This document shows, piece after piece, positions 1-6,817 of a stretch of DNA of 8,719 nt; the stretch's first letter is position 1; each line of letters starts with the position of its first letter. Origin of the DNA: Kocuria sp. p3-SID1428 (GTDB lineage Bacteria > Actinomycetota > Actinomycetes > Actinomycetales > Micrococcaceae). The stretch lies in assembly GCF_025149945.1 (NCBI RefSeq), contig NZ_JALXVH010000076.1, forward strand, positions 1 to 8,719, given 5' to 3'. The notes below the pieces were generated by a model, which was not told where the DNA came from, searched no databases, and was given only the letters and a program-made list of their open reading frames with translations. The position numbers and the translations under genes were made by a program.

Positions 1-1
1 G

Positions 2-851
2 GTGAGCTTCGATCGACCTGCCGTGCTGCCCGCAGCCCGAGACCGCCCCGCGGATTCCGACGGCCTGCCGAAGGGCGAGTGGGCGCGGAAGGTCGAGGAG
101 GGCGGCTACGAGCTGCATGTCGACGACACGCCCTCGTCGGTGGTGCCCATCCTCGTCATGGCCGCGGTGCTGGTCGCGACGCTGCTGCTGTGCGCCGCAT
201 GGTGGGACCGGATCCCCGATCAGGTCCCCGCGCACACCGACGCCGGCGGCCAGGTCACCCGCTGGGAGCCCAAGTCCGTGGGCTGGGTGCTGATCGGCCC
301 CGCTGCTGGGTTCCGGCCCCATCCTGTTCACCTCCGGCCTCATGGCGTTGGTCACGGCGGTGCGCCGCCCGCGCCCCCGGGACCCTTTCGCCGACGGTCT
401 GGGCCCGCTGATCCGCACGGCTGTGCAGAACCGACGCCTCGCCGCAGCCGTCTCCTGGTGCCTGCTGCCGCTGGGCACGGCGATCTGCGCGATGAGCGCA
501 GCCGGCTGGGCCGACGGCTCGGGCGAGCTGCGCGGCACGTGGATGCTGGGTGCCGCCATGCTGGCGCTGCCGGTCATCGCCGTCGCATGCCTGCGCGGAA
601 CTCGGGCGGATGTGCTGAGGGAGCTCGATGCCCTCGAGGTCCCCCTGGGCGAGCGCTCCCGCGAGGACCTGCACCGCTGGCGCTTTCCTGGTCTGGTCGA
701 CGATCCCGAGCTGCCGCTGCTGGTCCAGAACCAGCCGTCGAACTGGACGTTCAACGTGGCCCACCGTGCAGGCAGGATCACGTGCTGGCTCATTGCGATG
801 GGCTGGCTGCTGCTGAGCCTGGTGCTGGTGGTCGTGCCACTGCTCGGCTGA
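2..851 (+). pseudogene. DUF1648-type multi-pass membrane protein, interrupted by an apparent frameshift
   Basis: Two consecutive reading frames together make one plausible protein of about 283 residues. The first part starts at a GTG at position 2, though the true start could lie left of the window. It has a soluble N-terminus of about 45 residues, a membrane segment (about residues 48-68), then WDRIPDQVPAHTDAGGQV, which matches the DUF1648 pattern of a helix followed by a P-x-x-x-P-x-H loop. It reads sensibly to about position 308. The homologous reading then continues one base later, ending at the TGA at 849-851, with about three more membrane helices and a final hydrophobic helix. The segment DDPELPLLVQNQPSNWTFN near the C-terminus recalls the DUF5808-like end of such proteins (tentative). 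The downstream frame has a TGA at 291-293, so the shift lies after that. Removing one G at 308-310 or one C at 313-314 restores a continuous helix (GPAAGSGPILF or GPAAGFGPILF). It may be a real pseudogene or a sequencing error. Function is unknown; it converges on the ABC cassette. Confidence 0.65.
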
Positions 852-866
852 CCCCGGCACCCCACC

Positions 867-930
867 CCGCCGAGTGGATACCTGTTTGCGCAGAACGAGC
901 CAATAACGCAACTGGGTATCCACTCGGCGG
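867..930. repeat. Long imperfect palindrome, copy 1 (convergent intergenic gap)
   Basis: The arms 867-890 and 907-930 are 24 bases each and match at 21 of 24 positions in inverted orientation. The outer 16 bases (CCGCCGAGTGGATACC) are perfect. The loop is 16 bases. The element lies between the 3' ends of the DUF1648 gene and the ABC ATPase gene, where a bidirectional terminator would be expected, but there is no T-tract on either side. Its arm sequence is shared with a second palindrome at 4844-4899, and the similarity extends to a TGGAGCGG at 935-942. That argues for a dispersed palindromic repeat family rather than an ordinary terminator, although it could serve as one. Confidence 0.75.
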
Positions 931-992
931 GAAGTGGAGCGGGGTTGGGGTAGGCGCAGGGGCGAGGTCGGCGGAGGCGGCCGGAGAGGGTG

Positions 993-1742
993 TCAGCGGA
1001 GCCCGAAGGAGAGGTGGATGCCGTCGTCGTCCCAGCGCCGCACGCCGATGCGGTAGACGGGCTCCAGGACCTCGGCGCGCAGCACCTCATCCGGCGTCCC
1101 TCGGGCGGCGATCCGGCCGTGGTCCAGCAGCACCAGTTCATCGCAGTACTGCGCCGCCAGGTTCAGGTCGTGCAGCACCACGATCGACGTGCGGCGCAGC
1201 TGCCGCACCGTGGAGAGCACCTCGTGCTGGTAGCGGATGTCCAGGTGATTGGTGGGCTCGTCCAGCAGCAGGTGCTCCGTCTCCTGCGCCATGGCCCGGG
1301 CGATCATGACCCGCTGCTGCTCGCCGCCGGACATGGCCGACAGCGGACGCTCGGCCTGGCAGAGCAGCCCGACCTGCTCCAGGGCCGTCTCGGCTGCCGC
1401 ATGGTCGGCCGCCGCCGGACCGCCCAGCCCGCCGCGGGGCAGGCGCCCCAGCATGACCATCTCCGCTGCGCTGAGATCGACCGCGGGCTCGTGCTCCTGG
1501 ACGACCACCGCGATGGTGCGGGCGATCTCGAGAGCGCTCATCCCGGCCAGATCGCGCCCACCGACCGCGACCCGCCCCGAAGCCGGTCGCAGCCGACCGT
1601 GCAGCAACCGCAGCAATGTCGACTTCCCGCTGCCATTGGGCCCGATCAGGCCCATGACGCGCCCGGACACGGAGGCCACGTCGACCCCGTCCACGGCCGG
1701 ATGACCGCCGTAGGAGTAGGACAGCCCGGTCCCCTCGATCAC
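993..1742 (-). CDS. ABC transporter ATP-binding protein (FecE/BtuD-like)
   Basis: ATPase subunit of a FecCD/BtuCD-type importer, 249 residues, cytoplasmic, driving uptake through the neighbouring permease. All the expected motifs are visible: Walker A GPNGSGKS (residues 34-41), Q-loop Gln82, signature MSGGEQQ (137-143), Walker B LLLDEP followed by TNHLD (158-168), and the switch His191 in LHDLN. The start is the GTG at 1740-1742. It overlaps the stop of the binding-protein gene as GTGA and has a strong Shine-Dalgarno (minus strand GGAGGAG at 1751-1757) eight bases upstream. The frame is open further upstream, but only as the antisense-like shadow of the binding-protein gene. It is the last gene of the cassette, and a palindrome follows its stop. 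The length and motif set are normal for the family. Substrate specificity cannot be read from this subunit; iron-siderophore, cobalamin, haem or F420-0-type importers all use such ATPases. Confidence 0.93.
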   Translation of the reverse strand: MIEGTGLSYSYGGHPAVDGVDVASVSGRVMGLIGPNGSGKSTLLRLLHGRLRPASGRVAVGGRDLAGMSALEIARTIAVVVQEHEPAVDLSAAEMVMLGRLPRGGLGGPAAADHAAAETALEQVGLLCQAERPLSAMSGGEQQRVMIARAMAQETEHLLLDEPTNHLDIRYQHEVLSTVRQLRRTSIVVLHDLNLAAQYCDELVLLDHGRIAARGTPDEVLRAEVLEPVYRIGVRRWDDDGIHLSFGLR

Positions 1743-2755
1743 TGCTGGAACTCCTCCACGATCCGCTCCAGACCGTCCACCGCCTGCGGTGTGGCCGGCT
1801 CCGTCATGTTCATCGGCATGGCCAGGATCCGGTCCTCGACGACCGCGGAGATGCCGTCGGTGCCGGGGATGTCCGAGATCGAGTCCTCGACGGTCTGAGG
1901 GTCGCCCTCCGAGTAGAGGACGATCAGGACGTCGGGATCCCGCCCGGCCAGCTCCTCGGGAGTCACCTCGGCCACGCGCTCGTCGAGGTCTGCGAACACG
2001 TTCTCCAGGCCCGCGGCCTCCAGCTGCGGCGCGGCCATGCTGTGGGCGCCGTAGGCGTAGGTGGTGCCGCCGCCGACCGTGGGGTAGAGCACCGCGGCGG
2101 TCAGGGGCTCTTCCTGGTCCGAGGCGGACCCGTCGACCTGCTCCTGGACGGCCGCCACACGATCCTCGAGCCCGCCGATGGACTCTTCGGCCTCGTCCTC
2201 GCGGTCGAAGACCTTCCCATACAGCCGCAGCTGGTCGTAGACGTCGTCGAACCCGGGATCCTCGATGCCCCCTGGGCACAGCGCCGGCTCCTCGAGCATC
2301 GGGATCCCCACCGACGACAGCGCGGAGGCATCAAGGTTCTCCGCCTGTCCCATCACGACGTCCGGCTCCTGGGCCATGACGGCCTCCTGGGACACGCTCA
2401 GATGCCCGCTCGAGTCGACGTCGCCGCCCAGCGAAGGGATGGCCTCGACCTCCTCGCGGGTGGTCTCGTCGTAGGACTCCAGCGGATAGGCCCCGGCCTT
2501 GGCCTCGACCCGGTCGAGCACCCCGAGCTCGTGCAGAGCCGGGACGGACGCGGACTTGAGCAGCACGAGCCGCTGCGGCTCCTGCTCGAAGACGACATCC
2601 TCGCCGCAGCTGCTTACGGTGACCGGGTAGTGCCCGCCCCCGCCTGCGGACTCGGCGTCCTGGTCCTGGGCGCAGCTGCTCAGCAGCAGTCCGAGGATCG
2701 GCAGCGCGACGGCTGCCGACAGGACGCGGGCGCGAGAACGGGAGGACGAGTGCAT
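1739..2755 (-). CDS. ABC transporter substrate-binding lipoprotein (TroA/FepB-like fold)
   Basis: Extracytoplasmic binding protein of the importer, 338 residues. It has an Arg-rich N-terminus, a hydrophobic stretch and the lipobox LSSC, so the mature protein would start at Cys28 anchored in the membrane. After a short acidic/Gly linker comes YPVTVSSCGEDVVF, typical of actinobacterial class III metal-chelate binding proteins, then QRLVLLKSASVPALHELGV (61-79) and EAVMAQEPDVV, the first lobe. The second lobe contains YPTVGGGTTYAYG and PDVLIVLYSEGDP. Cys50 and Cys160 could form a disulphide. The ATG at 2753-2755 is preceded by GGAG four bases away and lies 10 bases after the permease stop. The 3' end overlaps the ATPase start by four bases. 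The LKSASVPALHELGV and GGGTTYAYG stretches resemble, from memory, the proposed actinobacterial F420-0 ABC transporter family (TIGR03868), but ligand identity is unproven; iron-siderophore or another metal chelate is equally open. Confidence 0.9.
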   Translation of the reverse strand: MHSSSRSRARVLSAAVALPILGLLLSSCAQDQDAESAGGGGHYPVTVSSCGEDVVFEQEPQRLVLLKSASVPALHELGVLDRVEAKAGAYPLESYDETTREEVEAIPSLGGDVDSSGHLSVSQEAVMAQEPDVVMGQAENLDASALSSVGIPMLEEPALCPGGIEDPGFDDVYDQLRLYGKVFDREDEAEESIGGLEDRVAAVQEQVDGSASDQEEPLTAAVLYPTVGGGTTYAYGAHSMAAPQLEAAGLENVFADLDERVAEVTPEELAGRDPDVLIVLYSEGDPQTVEDSISDIPGTDGISAVVEDRILAMPMNMTEPATPQAVDGLERIVEEFQQ

Positions 2756-2765
2756 GGAGCTCCGA

Positions 2766-3866
2766 TCAGCGAGAGGAGGACCCGGCGCGCATGCGTCGGA
2801 TGAGGAGGAGGAGGAAGGGGGCGCCCAGCATCGCGGTGATGATGCCGATGGGCAGCTCCTGTGGCTGCAGCACGGTGCGCGCGGCCAGATCCGCCAGGCT
2901 CAGCAGCAGAGCGCCCAGCAGGGCCGCCACGGGAATGGCGGCGGTGTGGGCCGCGCCGACCAGTCGCCGGGCCAGGTGCGGCATGATCAGCCCCACGAAC
3001 CCGATGCTGCCCGAGGCCGCGACCAGCACCCCGATGCACAGCGAGACGAGCACCAGCAGCAGGGCCCGCGTGCGCTCCGGCGACACGCCCAGCGAGTGCG
3101 CGGTGTCGTCGCCCAGGGCCAGGGCGTCCAGGCGCCGCCCCTGGAGGCTCAGCACGACCACGGTCACCGAGGCGATGACGACGACGGCGGCCAGCGGCGT
3201 GCCCCACGAGGCCAGCGACAGCGAGCCCAGCAGCCAGAACATGACCGAGCGGGTGCCCTCGGCGCTGCCGCTGGCGAAGATCAGGAAGCTCGTCAGCGCG
3301 TTGAGCGCGTAGCCCACCGCGACCCCGGCCAGCAGCAGCCGCACCGAGGTCAGCCGGCCGCCGGAGCGGGCGGTGGCGTAGACGAGCACAGAAGCGCCAA
3401 GCGCTCCCAGGAAGGCCATGGCCTGCAGCGCGTGCTCCCCGCCGCCCAGGGTGAACCCGAAGAGGATGGAGGCCGCCGCGCCGCAGGAGGCTCCGGAGCT
3501 GATGCCGAGCAGCTGAGGATCGGCCAGCATGTTGCGCACCATCGCCTGCAGGGCCATGCCGCACACCGCAAGCCCTGCCCCCACGAAGGCCGCGAGCACC
3601 ACGCGCGGGGCGCGGACCTGCCAGACGATCGCATCCTGCGTGGCGCTGGCACCGGGGCCGATCTCCACCCCTGTCAGGTGCTCGACGAGCACGCCCAGCA
3701 CGCGCACGGGCCCGATGCTCACCGAGCCCACGCCGACCGCCAGCAGGAGCGCCGCGCACAGCGCGGCGACCAGGGCGATGATCCACAGGACCGCGCGTCG
3801 GCGGCTGCGCGAGAGCACCCGCCCGATCCGCGAGCCCGCGACTGGCGGGCTCGTCTCCTGCGTCAC
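2766..3866 (-). CDS. FecCD/BtuC-family ABC transporter permease
   Basis: Membrane channel of the importer, 366 residues, with about ten predicted helices. Family hallmarks are RAPRVV (85-90), RNMLADPQLLGISSGA (111-126), SGSIGFVGLIMPHLARRLVG in the C-terminal half (the region that contacts the ATPase) and ELPIGIITAMLGAPFLLLLI near the end. The start is a GTG at 3864-3866 with a strong Shine-Dalgarno (minus strand AGGAGGGG, 3874-3881) seven bases away. The first 25 residues are basic and polar. Only one permease gene is present, so a BtuC-like homodimer is expected rather than a FecC/FecD pair. Order in the cassette is permease, binding protein, ATPase. The 78-base gap to the methyltransferase stop holds a short palindrome (GGCTTC-A-GAAGCC, 3884-3896) just before the ribosome site, and no convincing promoter. 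Confidence 0.93.
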   Translation of the reverse strand: MTQETSPPVAGSRIGRVLSRSRRRAVLWIIALVAALCAALLLAVGVGSVSIGPVRVLGVLVEHLTGVEIGPGASATQDAIVWQVRAPRVVLAAFVGAGLAVCGMALQAMVRNMLADPQLLGISSGASCGAAASILFGFTLGGGEHALQAMAFLGALGASVLVYATARSGGRLTSVRLLLAGVAVGYALNALTSFLIFASGSAEGTRSVMFWLLGSLSLASWGTPLAAVVVIASVTVVVLSLQGRRLDALALGDDTAHSLGVSPERTRALLLVLVSLCIGVLVAASGSIGFVGLIMPHLARRLVGAAHTAAIPVAALLGALLLSLADLAARTVLQPQELPIGIITAMLGAPFLLLLIRRMRAGSSSR

Positions 3867-3944
3867 GATGCGGCCCCTCCTTCGGCTTCAGAAGCCTTCA
3901 CTGTACTGACGATCCCGCAGTGCGCGATCCGCTTCCGTCCCACC

Positions 3945-4772
3945 TCAGGGCCGAGCCGTGATGAGGTGCTGGGGCACCAGATCGTGGCCCGGGACCACCC
4001 CGCGCTGCCGGTCCAGCTCCCACAGCTGCTCGAGCAGACGCACCCGCACGTCCCGGAAGCCCGCGGCGCGGATCCGCTCAGTGAGCTCCTCGACGCTGCG
4101 GGCCTCGGCCAGCGGCAGCACCGAGCGCACGGCAGGGTCGTAGTGCTCGCGGAAGCCCGGCGTAGGGTTCGCGTCGATCCCCCGCGGGAACCACAGGCCG
4201 TCGACCGCGACGAGCAGCCCCGACGGTCGCAGCGCGCGCCGCCAGGCACGCAGGGCGTCATCGGGCGAGCGCAGGGTCCACAGCAGGCACCTGCTGACGA
4301 GGACGTCGAAGGAACCGGGCGCCACCGGAGGCTCGGCGGCATCTCCCAGGCCGAACTCCACCGCCAGGCCCAGCTCCGCAGCCCGGTCCCGGGCGATCCC
4401 GAGCATGGTCTCCGAGAGGTCGATCCCCGTGACGCGGTGGTCCAGCTGCGCCAGCTGCAGGGCCATGTAGCCGCTGCCGGTGCCCAGATCCAGCACGTCC
4501 TGGGGCTGAGCGGGCATCACCTGCTCAAGGATCCCCCGCCACGCGATCCGATCCGCCTCCACGCGTGCTTCGCGGTGCTGCTGGCGGTCGTACTCCCGCG
4601 CCCGCTGGTCCCAGTAGTCGGTGATCCGGCGCTGGACCTCGTGCCCGCTGTCCGGCCTGCATCGACGTCCGGGGGTGTGCTCGCAGGCCTCCGGACGGTG
4701 CGTGTCGAGCCTCTCTCCGGGGGCTGGTCGGTGCGGGTGCAGCTGCCCACCGGTGGGCGTACGACCAGTCAT
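3945..4772 (-). CDS. Class I SAM-dependent methyltransferase with His/Cys-bearing N-terminal extension
   Basis: Predicted 275-residue cytoplasmic methyltransferase. The SAM-binding motif I is VLDLGTGSG (93-101). It is followed by VTGIDLSETML (motif with the acidic residue that holds the SAM ribose), GDAAEPP and FDVLVSRCLLW (motif IV region), a Methyltransf_11/25-like layout. The core begins at about residue 50 with ITDYWDQRAREYD. The first 45 residues are polar and carry His12, His14, His25, Cys30, His32, Cys38 and His44. The start is the ATG at 4770-4772, supported by GAGGAG (minus strand, 4779-4784) six bases upstream; an in-frame ATG at 4791-4793 would add seven residues but has no such site. 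It lies 78 bases upstream of the permease and is probably the first gene of the transport cassette. The substrate is unknown: it might modify the imported ligand or a small chelator, or act independently. The frame is open far upstream as a shadow of the urea transporter gene. Confidence 0.88.
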   Translation of the reverse strand: MTGRTPTGGQLHPHRPAPGERLDTHRPEACEHTPGRRCRPDSGHEVQRRITDYWDQRAREYDRQQHREARVEADRIAWRGILEQVMPAQPQDVLDLGTGSGYMALQLAQLDHRVTGIDLSETMLGIARDRAAELGLAVEFGLGDAAEPPVAPGSFDVLVSRCLLWTLRSPDDALRAWRRALRPSGLLVAVDGLWFPRGIDANPTPGFREHYDPAVRSVLPLAEARSVEELTERIRAAGFRDVRVRLLEQLWELDRQRGVVPGHDLVPQHLITARP

Positions 4773-4843
4773 CTCTGTCTCCTCGTCGGGCATCTCAGAC
4801 GGCACGGCTGACCGAGAGCCCCTGTCCCTCGTCTCCCCCGCAT

Positions 4844-4899
4844 CGAGTGGATGCCCCGTTGCGCTGTCGGGCTGAACAGCGCAACGGGATGTCCACTCG
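4844..4899. repeat. Long imperfect palindrome, copy 2 (downstream of the urease operon)
   Basis: The arms 4844-4867 and 4876-4899 are 24 bases each with an 8-base loop. They match at 21 of 24 positions, and two of the three differences would be G-U pairs in RNA, so the transcript could form an almost continuous 24-bp stem. It shares the pattern CGAGTGGA, three variable bases or more, then GTTGCG with copy 1 at 867-930. Both copies also carry TGGAGCGG to the right (4905-4912 here), so they lie in the same orientation. It sits 29 bases after the urea transporter stop on the minus strand, where it could terminate the urease operon, but there is no T-tract. Together the two copies bracket the methyltransferase/ABC cassette. 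Confidence 0.75.
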
Positions 4900-4927
4900 G
4901 ACGATGGAGCGGAAGCGGCAGGACGGC

Positions 4928-5863
4928 TCACGCGGGCGCTCGTTCGCTGCTCGGCGACGCGTCCGAGAACTGCCGCCGCTGCGGGGAGAGCAGCTCGTCT
5001 GCGATCAGCACGGACCACATGGCCAGCAGGAACGGCCAGGTGTAGGTGGGGATGGGGGTGGGGTCCAGCACCCAGCGCAGCCCGACGGCTGCGGCCACGC
5101 CGATCGCCGCGCAGACCAGCCGGTGGACCAGGCCGCGTCCCGGGCAGAAGATCGCCCCCAGGGCGATCGCGACGAGCACCGCGCTGTAGCCGATCAGACC
5201 TGCGGACACCGCCACGATGTCGCCGGTGAGGACGAGACCGAGCACCAGAGCGAGAAGCGAGCCGAACAGCCCCCACAGCCCCACGCGCAGCGATCCCACC
5301 AGCAGCGCCGCGAGGATCACCAGCCCCGGGACCAGGCCGTCCGCGAGCACGACCTCGGCGAAGGGGTTCAGCATCCCGAGCAGCGATCCCTGCACGGCGC
5401 CGGCCGAGGTCGTCGTGATGCCAGGCTCGACGATCGGCTGCAGCACGCCGAAGAGCAGTCCCGCCACGAGGCAGAAGGGCGCGGTCGAGACCGGCAGTCC
5501 GAAGCGGCGCAGCGCGTCCGTGTCGAACAGGCCACGGAGGACCAGGTGGGCCGGGATGCAGGCCAGCGCGCCGACCACTGTCATGGCGATGGACAGCGCG
5601 GTCTCGTTGAGCCGGATGGTCGACAGCGAGGCCGCTGCGCCGACCAGGGCGCCGTTGTAGCCCATGAGCCCGTCTCGGACGAGCTCTCGCTCTCCGATGA
5701 CCCATGCGGCCAGCGTCTGGACGGCACAGCCGATCACCACGAGGACCGCGGTGCGGGGATTCGCCACGGCGATGCCGATCAGCAGCAGCGCTCCGGCGGG
5801 AGCGCTGCGCAGGAAGAAGATCTGGGAGATCCCGTACAGCACGGTGCGGACAGCGTTCATCAT
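4928..5863 (-). CDS. Urea transporter (UT family)
   Basis: Predicted urea channel, 311 residues, almost wholly hydrophobic, similar in length to bacterial UT proteins. It shows the internal two-fold repeat of the family: the first half has YGISQIFFLRSAPAGALLL (10-28) and GLMGYNGALVG (65-75), followed by LPVSTAPF. The second half has a corresponding GLIGYSAVLVAIALG. It should let urea enter down its gradient to feed cytosolic urease. It is the last gene of the urease operon, 57 bases after ureD. Two adjacent ATGs (5861-5863 and 5858-5860) are both possible starts; the Shine-Dalgarno GAGAGG (minus strand, 5870-5875) is six and nine bases from them. The position after SQIFF that is usually Asn-Pro in remembered family members reads Ser-Ala-Pro here, a mild divergence. 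The C-terminal tail of about 20 residues is polar (SPQRRQFSDASPSSER). Confidence 0.92.
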   Translation of the reverse strand: MMNAVRTVLYGISQIFFLRSAPAGALLLIGIAVANPRTAVLVVIGCAVQTLAAWVIGERELVRDGLMGYNGALVGAAASLSTIRLNETALSIAMTVVGALACIPAHLVLRGLFDTDALRRFGLPVSTAPFCLVAGLLFGVLQPIVEPGITTTSAGAVQGSLLGMLNPFAEVVLADGLVPGLVILAALLVGSLRVGLWGLFGSLLALVLGLVLTGDIVAVSAGLIGYSAVLVAIALGAIFCPGRGLVHRLVCAAIGVAAAVGLRWVLDPTPIPTYTWPFLLAMWSVLIADELLSPQRRQFSDASPSSERAPA

Positions 5864-5920
5864 GTGAAGCCTCTCAGCGGGGCGTCGGCAGGACGCAGCA
5901 GAAGGGTCGGGGCCCGGTCG

Positions 5921-6817
5921 TCACGGGCGCCGCAGGTCGAGCGGGGGCTGATCGCGCCAACGGGCCCGCAGCAGGTCGACGACCCCGCGGTGCAGCGCCG
6001 CGATCGCGCCCGTGGAATCGGCCAGGGAGCGGATCGCGACGCACTGCAGGCGGTCGGGATGCGGAAGGCCGCCGCGGGTGATCCCGGACAGCGTCGCCGA
6101 GTCCTCCACGGATGAGGCCAGCTGCTCGTACAGCTCGTCGTCCAGGCGCCGATCGGCGATCAGCAGCTGGCCCGTGTGGCTGCGGCCCTCCATCATTCCC
6201 GAGCCGGTGATGGCCTGGCCCTCGTCGGGGACCATGCGCAGCTGATCAACGACGAGCCGGCGCCGGTGCTCGTCGTCCTCGACCTGGACCTCTGTGCGCA
6301 GCCGCACCTCGTCGAAGCGGAACGGCTCGCCGTCCGGCGACCACCCCGGGGTGATGATCTCGGCCATGACCAGCGACGCGGTGGGGTGCATCCGCACGAG
6401 CGTTCGCTGGCGGTAGGAGCCCTCGCGATAGACGATCAGCTGGTCCGGCAGGTGCTCGAGCACCGCCCCCGGGCCCAGGCGGACCTCCATGTCCTGCCGC
6501 GCCGGGCCCTGCGGGGTCCGATACACCTTGGTCGCCGACTGCGTAGTGGACAGCAGCGAGGCGTCCTGACCCACCTCGAGCTCGAGCTCGTAGCGGTCCG
6601 CACCGAAGTACGCCCCACCCGGGTTGATCACCGGGTAGCAGACCTGCCCGGTGCCATCCAGGTGCAGCGGCTTGAGGATCCGCAGCGCGCCGTCGTGGAA
6701 CTGCCGGGCCGCGTAGGAGCGGCCGTCGCGCTGCTCGATCCGCAGATGCAGCTGCCCGGTCGGCGGAGCGCTCGGCGACTGCTCGTCCTGCGAGGGGCCC
6801 GCAGCCTGCTCAGTCAA
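5921..6817 (-). CDS. ureD: Urease accessory protein UreD (UreH)
   Basis: Scaffold protein, 298 residues. With UreF and UreG it forms the complex that binds apo-urease and passes nickel into its active site. Family features seen: [25 protein letters not shown] (63-76), [10 protein letters not shown] (91-100), [14 protein letters not shown] and [11 protein letters not shown]. The TTQSATKVY version is, from memory, close to that of low-GC Gram-positive UreD proteins. The start is a TTG at 6815-6817 that overlaps the end of ureG by eight bases (TTGACTGA). There is no clear Shine-Dalgarno and no other ATG, GTG or TTG before the conserved region, so translation is probably coupled to ureG. The first 20 residues are polar and probably disordered. 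The length is normal. Confidence 0.95.
   Translation of the reverse strand: MTEQAAGPSQDEQSPSAPPTGQLHLRIEQRDGRSYAARQFHDGALRILKPLHLDGTGQVCYPVINPGGAYFGADRYELELEVGQDASLLSTTQSATKVYRTPQGPARQDMEVRLGPGAVLEHLPDQLIVYREGSYRQRTLVRMHPTASLVMAEIITPGWSPDGEPFRFDEVRLRTEVQVEDDEHRRRLVVDQLRMVPDEGQAITGSGMMEGRSHTGQLLIADRRLDDELYEQLASSVEDSATLSGITRGGLPHPDRLQCVAIRSLADSTGAIAALHRGVVDLLRARWRDQPPLDLRRP

Noticed and set aside
852..1309. Continuation of the frame opened at position 2 to 1309, which would give a 435-residue protein
   Set aside because: After about 308 the translation turns into Arg/Pro/Gly/Ala-rich sequence with no membrane character and runs antisense into the ABC ATPase gene. The real protein continues in the next frame and stops at 851.
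1743..2279. Upstream extension of the ATPase frame
   Set aside because: It overlaps the binding-protein gene in another frame and reads as Arg/Gly-rich noise. The GTG at 1742 has a strong ribosome site and the GTGA overlap.
2754..4811. 685-residue open frame on the plus strand opposite the permease and methyltransferase
   Set aside because: Composition is Gln/His/Arg/Gly-rich low-complexity typical of antisense frames in GC-rich DNA. The opposite strand has two clear family proteins with good ribosome sites.
4773..4843. DtxR/IdeR or Zur-type operator before the methyltransferase
   Set aside because: Read on both strands, no AT-rich palindrome of the expected kind is present in this GC-rich leader, and no convincing -10/-35 pair could be seen.
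4773..5705. Upstream extension of the methyltransferase frame to 586 residues
   Set aside because: The extra part is an alternative frame of the urea transporter gene and crosses the palindrome. A strong ribosome site supports the ATG at 4772.
4847..6115. 422-residue open frame on the plus strand opposite the urea transporter
   Set aside because: It is a shadow of the UT gene and the ureD end, rich in Gln/Arg/Asp/His, with no recognisable motif. It also begins inside the second palindrome.
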